A stretch of DNA of 53,155 bases from positions 1 to 53,155 of the forward strand of contig NZ_JBATUH010000042.1 in the NCBI RefSeq assembly GCF_049671045.1, in the 5' to 3' direction. The notes beneath the pieces were generated by a model. That model had not been told where the DNA came from. It saw only the letters and a list, made by a program, of their open reading frames with translations, and did not search any database. The DNA comes from Parvibaculum sp049671045. GTDB lineage: Bacteria > Pseudomonadota > Alphaproteobacteria > Parvibaculales > Parvibaculaceae. Shown piece after piece: positions 26,672 to 34,213 of the stretch (position 1 is the first letter of the stretch; every line of letters begins with the position of its first letter). The position numbers and the translations under genes are program-made.

Positions 26672-29600
26672 ATGAACAGAAATTCCATGGGCAGGTTTTT
26701 CAACCGCCTTCTGCTGACGACGAGCATGGCGGTCGCGCTCCCTCTGGTTCCGGCGCATGCCGTGCCCGTCCTCTTCGGCGGTGACGGCATCACGATCAAT
26801 GGCGAGCCGGGAGGAAGCGCGGAGCTTGCGCCGGGGGCGGTCATTGCCGTCACCGGCCCGCTGCTGCAATTGCAGCTTGCCGATGGCAGCACGATCACGC
26901 TGCCTGAAGGATCGAGCTTCCGTATCGTGGAGGATGGCGGAAGCGTCGCCTTCGAGCTCGTCTCGGGCTCGATCCGCGTCGACAGCAAGGGCACGCCCAT
27001 CTCGGTGTCGCGCGATGGCGTGACCATTTCGAGCAGCGCGGGCGCCTATTCCGCCTTCGCTTCCGCGGGCGGCGGTCTCGATGGCCGCGTCAATGCGGGC
27101 GCGGTGACGGTCGCATCGGGCGGCGAGACGCGCGCATTCAATGCGGGCGAGGGCTATGTCGCATCGAGCGACGGCATATCGGGCACCTTCACGCCTCCCG
27201 CGACAGAAGCGCCGCGATATGCGCGGGGCGATGGGGCCGGAGGCTTCGACTATTCGCCCGCGGATACGCGCGGCGATGGCGAGAGCGCGCCGCCGGTCCT
27301 CCTCGCCACGCTAGAGGAGATCGGCGCCATTGGTGGTGGTGGCGACGATGGTCGAGGCGGTGATAACGGCGGCGGTGACGACGGCGGCGACAATGGCGGC
27401 GGCGACAATGGCGACGGTCATGTCGATCTGACGCCCGGCGTGTCGTCAGGCTCCGTATCGGCGGAGCTTGGCAGCGGTCCCTATGCGGTCGCCTATGCGT
27501 CGAACGATATCGGCCTCGATGTCCGCAGCGGCGCATCAGCCGAATTCACCGATGGCGAGCTCGACAAATATGAGTGGCTCACGGAAGAAAAGCCCGAGCG
27601 CGGAACCAATCTGACGGCCGAACTTGCCGGCGACGAGCTCGTCACCGTCGGTCGCTGGAACGGCGGCACGACGGCAGGGCAATACTACGCCGCGCCTGCC
27701 TTCAAATATGGCGGCCAGCAAGGCTTCCACTACGCCATCGGCATCGGGACGGTGACGCCCATCACGAGCGGTACGGCGACCTATTCGCTCGAGGCCGCGA
27801 CGAAGCCGACCTTCGGCGATGGCAATGGCGCGCCTGGAACGCTGACCGGCGATATTGCGGTCAGCTTCGGCCTTGTGACGCGCATCGGTCTCGATCTCGC
27901 GGTCGACATGCCGGACGACCACATCTACATCCTGCGGACGACGGGCGGCACGACGAATGTCGCTTCGTCTGAAGTGCAACTCGCAAAGGCGAACTGGGAC
28001 GATCTGGGTCCGGTCTTCTATGGCCAGTTCGCCATGGCCGATGGCGGCCGCGCCTGCCAGCAGGCCGGCCAGTGCGCGGCTTCCGTTCGCGGTTTCCTTG
28101 CAGGCGACAATGCGGAAGGCATCGGCCTCTCCTATCAGATCGGCGACACGGGCGGACCCGCCGATCACGCGATTTACGGCGCGGCCTATTTCAAGGGTGA
28201 CGGTGTGACGGGCGGCGGCGACAACTCGTCGGGCGTCTCCAGCGGCGCGATCACCGCGCCACTCGGCGCGGGGCCCTACACGGTGACGCTCGATGGTGGC
28301 TTCGCCGTTGCCGGCACGGTAGGCCTCGACGCAAACGGCGCTCTCGAAACGGTGGACACTGTCTATTCGGGCGGCGATACCGGCTCGCGCGGCACCAATG
28401 CCGTGGCCGATCTGTGGGGCAATGAGGACGTGACCATCGGCCGGTTCAATGGTGGCAAGATGACGGGTTACCTCGTCTATGGCACCTATCAGCAGAGCGG
28501 CGATCTCTTCCCCAACCTCCAGTCCATTCACTATGCGATCGGCGCGCCTCTGACGAATATCCCGGTTTACGGCAAGGCGACCTACACGCTCGCCGCCTAC
28601 ACCGCGCCGACATTCTTCGATGGCGGCTCGGCGCCGGGAACGTTCAGCGGCAGCATGGCGGTCGGCTTCGGCGGCGCCTCGCCCAAAGTCGGCTTCGATA
28701 TCGCCATCGACATGCCGGGCGACCGCACCTACAGCTATGTGACGGAAGGCGGGCTCGACAATCTTTCGCTGTCGCCCTTCACCGTCGTGACCGCCGCCTC
28801 GGCGAGCAATGTCGTCGGCCAGATCACGCGCAGCAACACATCGACGCTCGAAGCGGGCGGACGCGCCTGCCCGGCGACAAGCTCGACCTGCTTCATCTCG
28901 ATCGGCGGCATGCTGGCGGGCGAGGGGGGAAGCTCGGCCGCCATCACCTACAAGGTGTGGCAGTCCGGCGCGAACGACACCTACATTGTTGGCGGGGCCG
29001 CTTTCACGACGACGGGCGTGAGCCCGACCTCCGTCACGCCGGGCGCTCTCTCGTCGCCCTACTCGAACGGCAATTACAACGGCATGTATATCGGGCCGAC
29101 GGGTAGCGGCACGGGCTTCTCCAATGTGGCATTGGGCTTCGAGGCGAGCGGCGCGCTCGTCAAATACGCCAACGCCAATATCGGTACCGCCGGCATGGCC
29201 GATCTCGGTCAGAACGCCGATGCGATGTGGGGCCGCTGGACGGGCGGAACGTCGGGCGGAACCGGCACCAATTCCGGCGCCAATGTCGAGGGCAATCGCA
29301 GCCTTCACTATATGGTCACGAGTGTCGCGCCGACCGCGAGCGTGCCCGCCAATGGAACGGCAACCTATGAGCTCGCGGGCGCGACCTCGCCGACCTTCAA
29401 GGATGGCCGCTCGGCGCCGGGCACGCTGACGGGCTCCCTGGCCGTGGGCTGGAACGGCTACAGCTCCAAGCTCGGCCTCGATCTCACCGTCTCGATGCCG
29501 GGCGATGCGGACTACAACATCAAGACATCGGGCGGCACGACGGATGTGGCAAGCTCCACCATCTCGATGAACAATATCGCGCAGTTCATCGGCACCGCCC

Positions 29601-29764
29601 CGGTGACGGCGACAGCAGGCGCGAGCATCTGCGCGTCGGGCTGCAGCGCATCGATCGATGCCCAGGGCTACGGCGTCAATGCCCCGCTGATGGGCGTCAC
29701 CTATGGCTTCGGCTCCGGCGCGGCGGCGATCAACGGCATCGGCGTCTTCACGAAGCAGAACTGA
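26672..29764 (+). CDS. Large exported FecR-domain protein with three tandem beta-rich modules; probable T11SS cargo
   Basis: A 1030-residue protein. Its signal peptide (cut likely after AHA, residue 30) has no lipobox cysteine. A FecR-like domain follows (~35-160: ADGSTITLPEGSSFRI, FELVSGSIRV), then a Gly/Asp-rich linker (~221-252), then three modules of about 250 residues. Each module repeats the series GxATYxL, APGTLTG-like, GLDLxVxMPGD-like and a cysteine pair before a glycine-rich strand region, recalling TbpB-type barrels handled by Slam. The ATG at 26672 is favoured because AAGGG/GGTGGG lies upstream; a GTG at 26660 is the alternative. It is co-transcribed with the DUF560 gene and closed by a terminator. 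The surface role is unknown. Confidence 0.75.
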   Translation: MNRNSMGRFFNRLLLTTSMAVALPLVPAHAVPVLFGGDGITINGEPGGSAELAPGAVIAVTGPLLQLQLADGSTITLPEGSSFRIVEDGGSVAFELVSGSIRVDSKGTPISVSRDGVTISSSAGAYSAFASAGGGLDGRVNAGAVTVASGGETRAFNAGEGYVASSDGISGTFTPPATEAPRYARGDGAGGFDYSPADTRGDGESAPPVLLATLEEIGAIGGGGDDGRGGDNGGGDDGGDNGGGDNGDGHVDLTPGVSSGSVSAELGSGPYAVAYASNDIGLDVRSGASAEFTDGELDKYEWLTEEKPERGTNLTAELAGDELVTVGRWNGGTTAGQYYAAPAFKYGGQQGFHYAIGIGTVTPITSGTATYSLEAATKPTFGDGNGAPGTLTGDIAVSFGLVTRIGLDLAVDMPDDHIYILRTTGGTTNVASSEVQLAKANWDDLGPVFYGQFAMADGGRACQQAGQCAASVRGFLAGDNAEGIGLSYQIGDTGGPADHAIYGAAYFKGDGVTGGGDNSSGVSSGAITAPLGAGPYTVTLDGGFAVAGTVGLDANGALETVDTVYSGGDTGSRGTNAVADLWGNEDVTIGRFNGGKMTGYLVYGTYQQSGDLFPNLQSIHYAIGAPLTNIPVYGKATYTLAAYTAPTFFDGGSAPGTFSGSMAVGFGGASPKVGFDIAIDMPGDRTYSYVTEGGLDNLSLSPFTVVTAASASNVVGQITRSNTSTLEAGGRACPATSSTCFISIGGMLAGEGGSSAAITYKVWQSGANDTYIVGGAAFTTTGVSPTSVTPGALSSPYSNGNYNGMYIGPTGSGTGFSNVALGFEASGALVKYANANIGTAGMADLGQNADAMWGRWTGGTSGGTGTNSGANVEGNRSLHYMVTSVAPTASVPANGTATYELAGATSPTFKDGRSAPGTLTGSLAVGWNGYSSKLGLDLTVSMPGDADYNIKTSGGTTDVASSTISMNNIAQFIGTAPVTATAGASICASGCSASIDAQGYGVNAPLMGVTYGFGSGAAAINGIGVFTKQN
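27331..27420 (+). repeat. Low-complexity Gly/Asp/Asn-coding tract
   Basis: A stretch of GGN, GAY and AAY codons encoding a glycine-, aspartate- and asparagine-rich linker between the FecR-like domain and the first module. The short imperfect repeats (GGCGGCGAC-type units) make it prone to length change by slippage. Confidence 0.8.
27436..29761 (+). repeat. Three tandem protein-level repeats within the cargo gene
   Basis: Approximate units are 27436-28203, 28228-29013 and 29026-29761. Shared landmarks in order are HYAIG/HYAIG/HYMVT, GTATYSL/GKATYTL/GTATYEL, GAPGTLTG/SAPGTFSG/SAPGTLTG, GLDLAVDMP/GFDIAIDMP/GLDLTVSMP, a close cysteine pair, and a final GAAYF/GAAFT/GVFT. The units are diverged, so this is an old intragenic duplication rather than a recent one. 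Confidence 0.8.
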
Positions 29765-29775
29765 CCCCCGAGCGC

Positions 29776-29811
29776 AAAAGGGCCGGAAGAGAAATCTTCC
29801 GGCCCTTTTCG
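29776..29811 (+). terminator. Rho-independent terminator after the cargo gene
   Basis: A perfect 15-bp stem (29776-29790 with 29795-29809) around the stable loop GAAA; the right arm ends in TTTT and is followed by CGTTT. The A-run on the left arm makes it potentially bidirectional, so it could also end the TauE transcript from the other side. Confidence 0.93.
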
Positions 29812-29883
29812 TTTCCTGTCATCCGTGGACGGCGCAATATTTCAGGAAGGATCTCCGATCCCTAGCGGGGCCGGGGAATGCGA

Positions 29884-30636
29884 TTAGCCGATGAGCTGCC
29901 TCGCCGCGCTCGCCGTGAGGATGAACCCGATGACCGCAAGGCCCGTAAGCAATGTGGGGCGGAAACGCTCCGGCGCGACGCGCTCATAGACGCGCTTTCC
30001 GACCTCGACGCCCAGCAGCGATGCGGGCAGCAGGATCGCCGACTGAAGGAGTATGTGCGAGCCGAGCCCGCCCGTCGCTCCGAGATAGCCGAGCGCGAGA
30101 ATGTCGATCACGAAGAAATAGAGGATGATCGACCCGCGCAATCTCGGCGCATCGGGAAGCCGCGCGGAGAGAAACAGCACTGCGGGCGGGCCTCCCATGG
30201 CGAAGGCCCCGTTCATGAAGCCCGATAGGCTGCCCGCGGCAAGCGGCATCCATCGCGCGGGCCCGAGCGTGAGCTGCGGCGCGGCGAGCATGGTGAGCGT
30301 CGATCCCAGAATGGCCGCGCCGAGCAGCATCTTGCAGAGTAGCACCGGCAGGCTCTGAAGCATGATGATCCCGATGACGGTGCCCGCCGTCGCGCTGACG
30401 ACCATGGGGCTGATGACCGGCCAGGCGGTGTTCTTGAGTTCCCTTGGAACGAGTTGGAGCCCGAGCGCCAGTTCGATCACGAGGACGACCGGCACGAAGA
30501 CCTGCGGCGGCAGGAGCAGGGTGAGGCCCGCGCCGGAAACGATGGCGAAGGCGAAGCCCGACCAGCCCCGAACGATGCCCGCCACGAACACAACGGCCAT
30601 GCAGGCCGCCAGTTCGACCATGCCGAAAGACCACAT
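29884..30636 (-). CDS. TauE/SafE family sulfite/organosulfonate-type permease
   Basis: A 250-residue integral membrane protein with about eight hydrophobic segments in two repeats, including GIVRGWSGFAFAIVSGAG near residue 20 and the matching GFMNGAFAMGGPPAVLFL in the second half. Family members export sulfite, sulfoacetate or related anions, but substrates vary. GGGAG lies eight bases before the ATG. It is divergent from the XRE-cupin regulator and shares its palindrome-bearing promoter region, so it is probably regulated by that protein. Confidence 0.88.
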   Translation of the reverse strand: MWSFGMVELAACMAVVFVAGIVRGWSGFAFAIVSGAGLTLLLPPQVFVPVVLVIELALGLQLVPRELKNTAWPVISPMVVSATAGTVIGIIMLQSLPVLLCKMLLGAAILGSTLTMLAAPQLTLGPARWMPLAAGSLSGFMNGAFAMGGPPAVLFLSARLPDAPRLRGSIILYFFVIDILALGYLGATGGLGSHILLQSAILLPASLLGVEVGKRVYERVAPERFRPTLLTGLAVIGFILTASAARQLIG

Positions 30637-30681
30637 TTCTGGCTCCCGCCCTGTTTTTCGGCGCGACGACTATACCTCGTC

Positions 30682-30727
30682 GTGAAAATGTGCAACTGTA
30701 TTTTCACGCACATGAAACGATTTTCAT
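30682..30727. promoter_or_regulatory. Two palindromic operators between tauE-like and XRE-cupin genes
   Basis: GTGAAAAT-N10-ATTTTCAC (30682-30689 and 30700-30707) is followed by ATGAAA-N4-TTTCAT (30712-30727). All four half sites share TGAAA. The AT-rich block stands out from its GC-rich surroundings and lies directly upstream of the regulator start and in the promoter region of the divergent permease. The palindromes are seen; binding by the adjacent XRE protein is inferred. Confidence 0.75.
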
Positions 30728-30737
30728 TCGAGATCGC

Positions 30738-31346
30738 GTGTCTGAGCCGAAAAAACCACAGCCGGGCCCCGAGCCCTCGCCATCCGGCGCCCCGCGGATC
30801 GGCGACCAGATCCGCGAGCTTCGCAAGGTGCGGGACTGCACCATCGTGGAGCTCGCCCAGCGGATCGGGCGTTCGGTCGGCTATCTCAGCCAGGTGGAGC
30901 GGAATATCTCGTCCGTCTCGATCCCGACCCTGCAGAAGATCGCCGACGCGCTCGGCGTTCAGGTGAGCTGGTTCTTTCATGGCGGCAGCGAGGCGCCGGA
31001 AGAGGAGCGGGGCTTCATCGTCAGGCGCGGCAATCGCCGCTCGCTGACGTTTGGCGATACCGGGGTTCACGAGGAACTGCTTTCACCCAACCTGTCGGGC
31101 CAGCTCGAACTCATCATGACGACCTTCAGGCCCGGTAGCTGGACGGGCGAGGAGGATCGCATCCGCAAGGGCGAGGAGGCGGGCCTCGTTCTGGAAGGAA
31201 CGCTCGAGCTTTGGGTCGAGGGCCAGCACTTCGTCCTGTCGGAAGGCGACAGCTTCACCTTTCGCCGCTCCGGCCCCCATCGTTGTCATAATCCCGGCAA
31301 GGTCGATACGCGCGTCCTCTGGATCATGACGCCGCCCTCCTACTGA
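30738..31346 (+). CDS. XRE-family regulator with C-terminal cupin domain (PuuR-like architecture)
   Basis: A 202-residue regulator with an N-terminal helix-turn-helix (IRELRKVRDCTIVELAQRIG and YLSQVERNISSVS) and a C-terminal cupin beta-barrel (EAGLVLEGTLELWV, FTFRRSGPHRCHNPG). The same layout occurs in PuuR and similar sensors of small metabolites. The start is set at GTG 30738; a GTG at 30690 is in frame but lies inside the first palindrome. Downstream is an aminotransferase-ligase pair of the type found in amine breakdown, which fits a PuuR-like role. The ligand is unknown. Confidence 0.85.
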   Translation: MSEPKKPQPGPEPSPSGAPRIGDQIRELRKVRDCTIVELAQRIGRSVGYLSQVERNISSVSIPTLQKIADALGVQVSWFFHGGSEAPEEERGFIVRRGNRRSLTFGDTGVHEELLSPNLSGQLELIMTTFRPGSWTGEEDRIRKGEEAGLVLEGTLELWVEGQHFVLSEGDSFTFRRSGPHRCHNPGKVDTRVLWIMTPPSY

Positions 31347-31444
31347 CCCGCCCTCCCGCCGACACCGCCGCGCTGCGCCCCCTATGCGGCCGATGGCGGG
31401 CCGGGTTACAAACGTCGGTCATTCCCCCCTGCGGAGACCCACAC

Positions 31445-32815
31445 ATGCCCATTTCGCCGGAAATCAGGCAACGGGCCGAAGCCATGAGTGCAGCCGAGCG
31501 CGCGGATTTCGCGGCGCGGCATCCCGTCTCCCGCCGCCTGGCGGAAGAGGCGGGAAAGCATTTTCCGGGCGGCGTGCCGCTCCACTGGATGCTCGATTGG
31601 GAGACGCCTTTCCCGCTCTTCGTGCGCGAGGCGCGCGGCTCGACCGTCATCGATGTCGATGGCCACAGCTATGCCGATTTCTGCCTCGGCGACACGGGCG
31701 CCATGTTCGGCCATTCGCCCGCGCCCGTGGCGAAGGCGATCGCCGAACAGGCGGCGCGGGGGCTGACAGCGATGCTCCCCTCCGATCTCACCGCCGAGGT
31801 GGGCGGGCTTCTCTCTGCGCGCTTCGGGCTCCCCTTCTGGCAGGTGACGGCGACCGCGAGCGATGCGAACCGCGCGGTCGTGCGCTGGGCGCGCGCCATC
31901 ACCGGCCGGCGCAAGGTTCTCGTCTTCGACGGCTGCTATCACGGCCAGGTCGAGGATGCCTTCGTCAAGCTCGAGGGCGGCGTCACGAAGGTGAAGCCGA
32001 GCCTGCTCGGTCAGGTGCAGGACATCGCCGCGACGAGCGTCGCCGCGCCCTTCAACGATCTCGATGCGGTGGAGAGGCTGCTTGCGGCTGGCGACATCGC
32101 GCTCGTGCTCACCGAGCCCGCGCTCACCAACACCGCCATGGTGCTGCCGAAGCCCGGCTTCATCGAGGGGCTCCTTGCCGCCGCCCGCCGCCACGGCGCG
32201 CTCGTCTGCCTCGATGAGACGCATACCATCTCGACCGGGCCGGGCGGCTTCACCCGCGCCCATGACCTCGACCCCGATTTCTTCGTTCTAGGAAAGCCGG
32301 TCGCGGGCGGCCTTCCAGCCGCCGTCTTCGGTTTCACGGCGCGCGTGGAAGGCGAGATGCAGCGCGTGCTCGACACGAAGGCGCCGGGCTATTCCGGCAT
32401 CGGCACCACGCTTTCCGGCAACATGCTGGCGCTCGCCGCCATGCGGGCCTGCCTCGCCGAGGTGATGACGGCCGAGGCTTACGCGCATATGACGCGGCTC
32501 GCCGAGCGCATTGCGGATGGGCTTCGCGGCGAGCTTGCGCGACGCCGCCTCCCCTGGACGGTGACGCAGATCGGCGCCCGCGCCGAACTCGTCTTCTCCC
32601 CGCGACCGCTCGAAAACGGCGCCGAGGCCGCCGCCGCCATCGACCATGCCGTCGAGCGCGCGATCCATCTTTTCCTGCTGAACCGCAATGTGCTCGTGAC
32701 GCCGTTCCACAACATGACGCTCGTCGCACCAACGACGAGCGAAGCCGATGTGGAAAGGCTCGTCTCCGGTTTCGGCGAGGCTTTGTCCGTGCTCTGCGGC
32801 GAAAGGGAGTTGTGA
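31445..32815 (+). CDS. Class III PLP-dependent aminotransferase, glutamate-1-semialdehyde aminomutase-like
   Basis: A 456-residue fold-type I aminotransferase. Landmarks are GDTGAMFGHSP, YHGQVED for the cofactor ring, LDETHTIS with the PLP aspartate, and the lysine in FVLGKPVAGGLPAAVFGF. The closest family look is to GSA aminomutase-like enzymes, yet the role is unlikely to be haem synthesis given the partner gene: its TGA stop lies within six bases of the start of a glutamine-synthetase-like ligase. By inference it transaminates an amine or amino acid in the same route. GGAG lies nine bases before the ATG. Confidence 0.87.
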   Translation: MPISPEIRQRAEAMSAAERADFAARHPVSRRLAEEAGKHFPGGVPLHWMLDWETPFPLFVREARGSTVIDVDGHSYADFCLGDTGAMFGHSPAPVAKAIAEQAARGLTAMLPSDLTAEVGGLLSARFGLPFWQVTATASDANRAVVRWARAITGRRKVLVFDGCYHGQVEDAFVKLEGGVTKVKPSLLGQVQDIAATSVAAPFNDLDAVERLLAAGDIALVLTEPALTNTAMVLPKPGFIEGLLAAARRHGALVCLDETHTISTGPGGFTRAHDLDPDFFVLGKPVAGGLPAAVFGFTARVEGEMQRVLDTKAPGYSGIGTTLSGNMLALAAMRACLAEVMTAEAYAHMTRLAERIADGLRGELARRRLPWTVTQIGARAELVFSPRPLENGAEAAAAIDHAVERAIHLFLLNRNVLVTPFHNMTLVAPTTSEADVERLVSGFGEALSVLCGEREL

Positions 32816-32817
32816 CG

Positions 32818-34182
32818 ATGGCGCGTGCGAATGAGAAGGAAGCGGCGGATTTTCTCGCGGCTCATCCGGAGATCGTCCAGTTCCAGGCTTTTCTCACAGA
32901 CCCCTCGGGGGTCGCGCGCGGCAAGGTGCTGCGGCCTGAGGAGCTTCCCGGCGCCTATCGCGACGGGCGGCCGCTGCCTTGCTCGATCGAGTCGCTCGAC
33001 ATTCTGGGCGCCGACGTGCTCGAAACCGGGCTAGTCTGGGAGGAGGGCGATTCCGATCGTCCCTGCTTCCCCGTCGCGGGCACGCTGACGCATGCGCCCT
33101 GGCACGATGTGCCGACCGCGCAGCTCATTCTGGAATCCTGGGAACGCGACGGCTCGCCGACGCCCGCCGATCCGCGCCATGCGCTTGCCCGCACCGTCGC
33201 CGCACTCGAAGGAAAGGGGCTCCGGCCCGTCGTCGCAATCGAGCTTGAATTCTACCTGATCGACCGCGAGGCGGTGCTTGCCGGCAGGCCGAAGCCGCCC
33301 GCCGCCGCAAACGGCTTCGCGCCCTCCCATCTCCAGGCCTATCTCATGCAGGATCTGGAGGATTTCGCGCCCTTCCTCAACGAAGTCTTTGCCGGCGCGA
33401 GGAAGATGGGGCTCCCCGCCCGCACGCTCATTTCGGAATATGCGCCCGCGCAGTTCGAGATCGTGCTCGAACATCGCGGCGATGCGATGCGCGCGGCGGA
33501 TGATGCCGTTCTCTACAAGCGGCTGGTGAAGGGCGTTGCCGATCGCCATGGCTATGTCGCGACCTTCATGGCAAAGCCCTATGCGGAACTGTCGGGCAGC
33601 GGCATGCATGTGCATGTCTCGCTCGCCGATGACAGGAACCCCAATCTCTTCGCGGGCGAGGGCACGGCGCTCACGCCGCATCTGCGCCATGCGATCGGCG
33701 GGCTCGAGCAGACCATGGCGGAGAGCATGGCCGTCTTCGCGCCGAACGCCAATTCGTTCCGCCGCTTCCGCCGCAACTCCTATGCGCCGCTCGCGCCCGC
33801 CTGGGCTTTCGACAACCGCTCCGTGCCGTTACGTGTGACGGCTGGCCGGCCGGAAACGCGCCATCTCGAGCATCGCGTTTCGGGCGCGGACGCAAATCCC
33901 TATCTCGGGCTTGCGGTGGTGCTGGCGGGCATCGCGGAAGGCATCGACAGGAAGATCGAGCCGAGCGCGCCGATCGTCGGCGATGGCTATGGGCAAAAGG
34001 AAGCGACGTTGCCGATGAACTGGTGGCGGGCGCTCGAAGTGGCGCGCCGGTCCGATTTCCTGCGCGAGCGGCTGGGCGAGCAATTCGCCAACATCTTCCT
34101 CACCATCAAGGAAGCGGAATGCGACCGCTTCTTCGCTTCCGTGAGCGATCTCGATTTCGACTGGTATCTGAGGAACGCCTGA
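32818..34182 (+). CDS. Glutamine synthetase family ligase, gamma-glutamylpolyamine/amine synthetase-like
   Basis: A 454-residue GS-fold enzyme. Conserved pieces are VAIELEFYLID (metal-binding Glu), SEYAPAQFEI, GSGMHVHVSL (ammonia/ATP site) and NSFRRFRRNSYAPLAPAWAFDNRS. It lacks the extended features of GlnA type I and resembles PuuA-type enzymes that join glutamate to an amine. I choose ATG 32818 since GGGAG is eight bases upstream; a GTG at 32812 overlaps the aminotransferase stop and has poor spacing. The substrate amine cannot be told from sequence. Confidence 0.88.
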   Translation: MARANEKEAADFLAAHPEIVQFQAFLTDPSGVARGKVLRPEELPGAYRDGRPLPCSIESLDILGADVLETGLVWEEGDSDRPCFPVAGTLTHAPWHDVPTAQLILESWERDGSPTPADPRHALARTVAALEGKGLRPVVAIELEFYLIDREAVLAGRPKPPAAANGFAPSHLQAYLMQDLEDFAPFLNEVFAGARKMGLPARTLISEYAPAQFEIVLEHRGDAMRAADDAVLYKRLVKGVADRHGYVATFMAKPYAELSGSGMHVHVSLADDRNPNLFAGEGTALTPHLRHAIGGLEQTMAESMAVFAPNANSFRRFRRNSYAPLAPAWAFDNRSVPLRVTAGRPETRHLEHRVSGADANPYLGLAVVLAGIAEGIDRKIEPSAPIVGDGYGQKEATLPMNWWRALEVARRSDFLRERLGEQFANIFLTIKEAECDRFFASVSDLDFDWYLRNA

Positions 34183-34213
34183 CGCATCAGGGCCGGATCG
34201 CGGGGCGGCGCGC

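Noticed and set aside
27331..27420. Gly/Asp-rich stretch as an RTX calcium-binding repeat
   Set aside because: The nine-residue GGxGxDxux periodicity is absent; it reads as a flexible linker.
27536..29308. A 590-codon minus-strand open frame opposite the cargo gene
   Set aside because: The plus-strand gene has a signal peptide, domain repeats, a ribosome site and a terminator; the minus frame has none of these.
31445..32815. Calling the aminotransferase HemL (glutamate-1-semialdehyde aminomutase)
   Set aside because: Alphaproteobacteria normally make aminolevulinate by HemA condensation, and the overlap with a glutamine-synthetase-like ligase points to amine metabolism.
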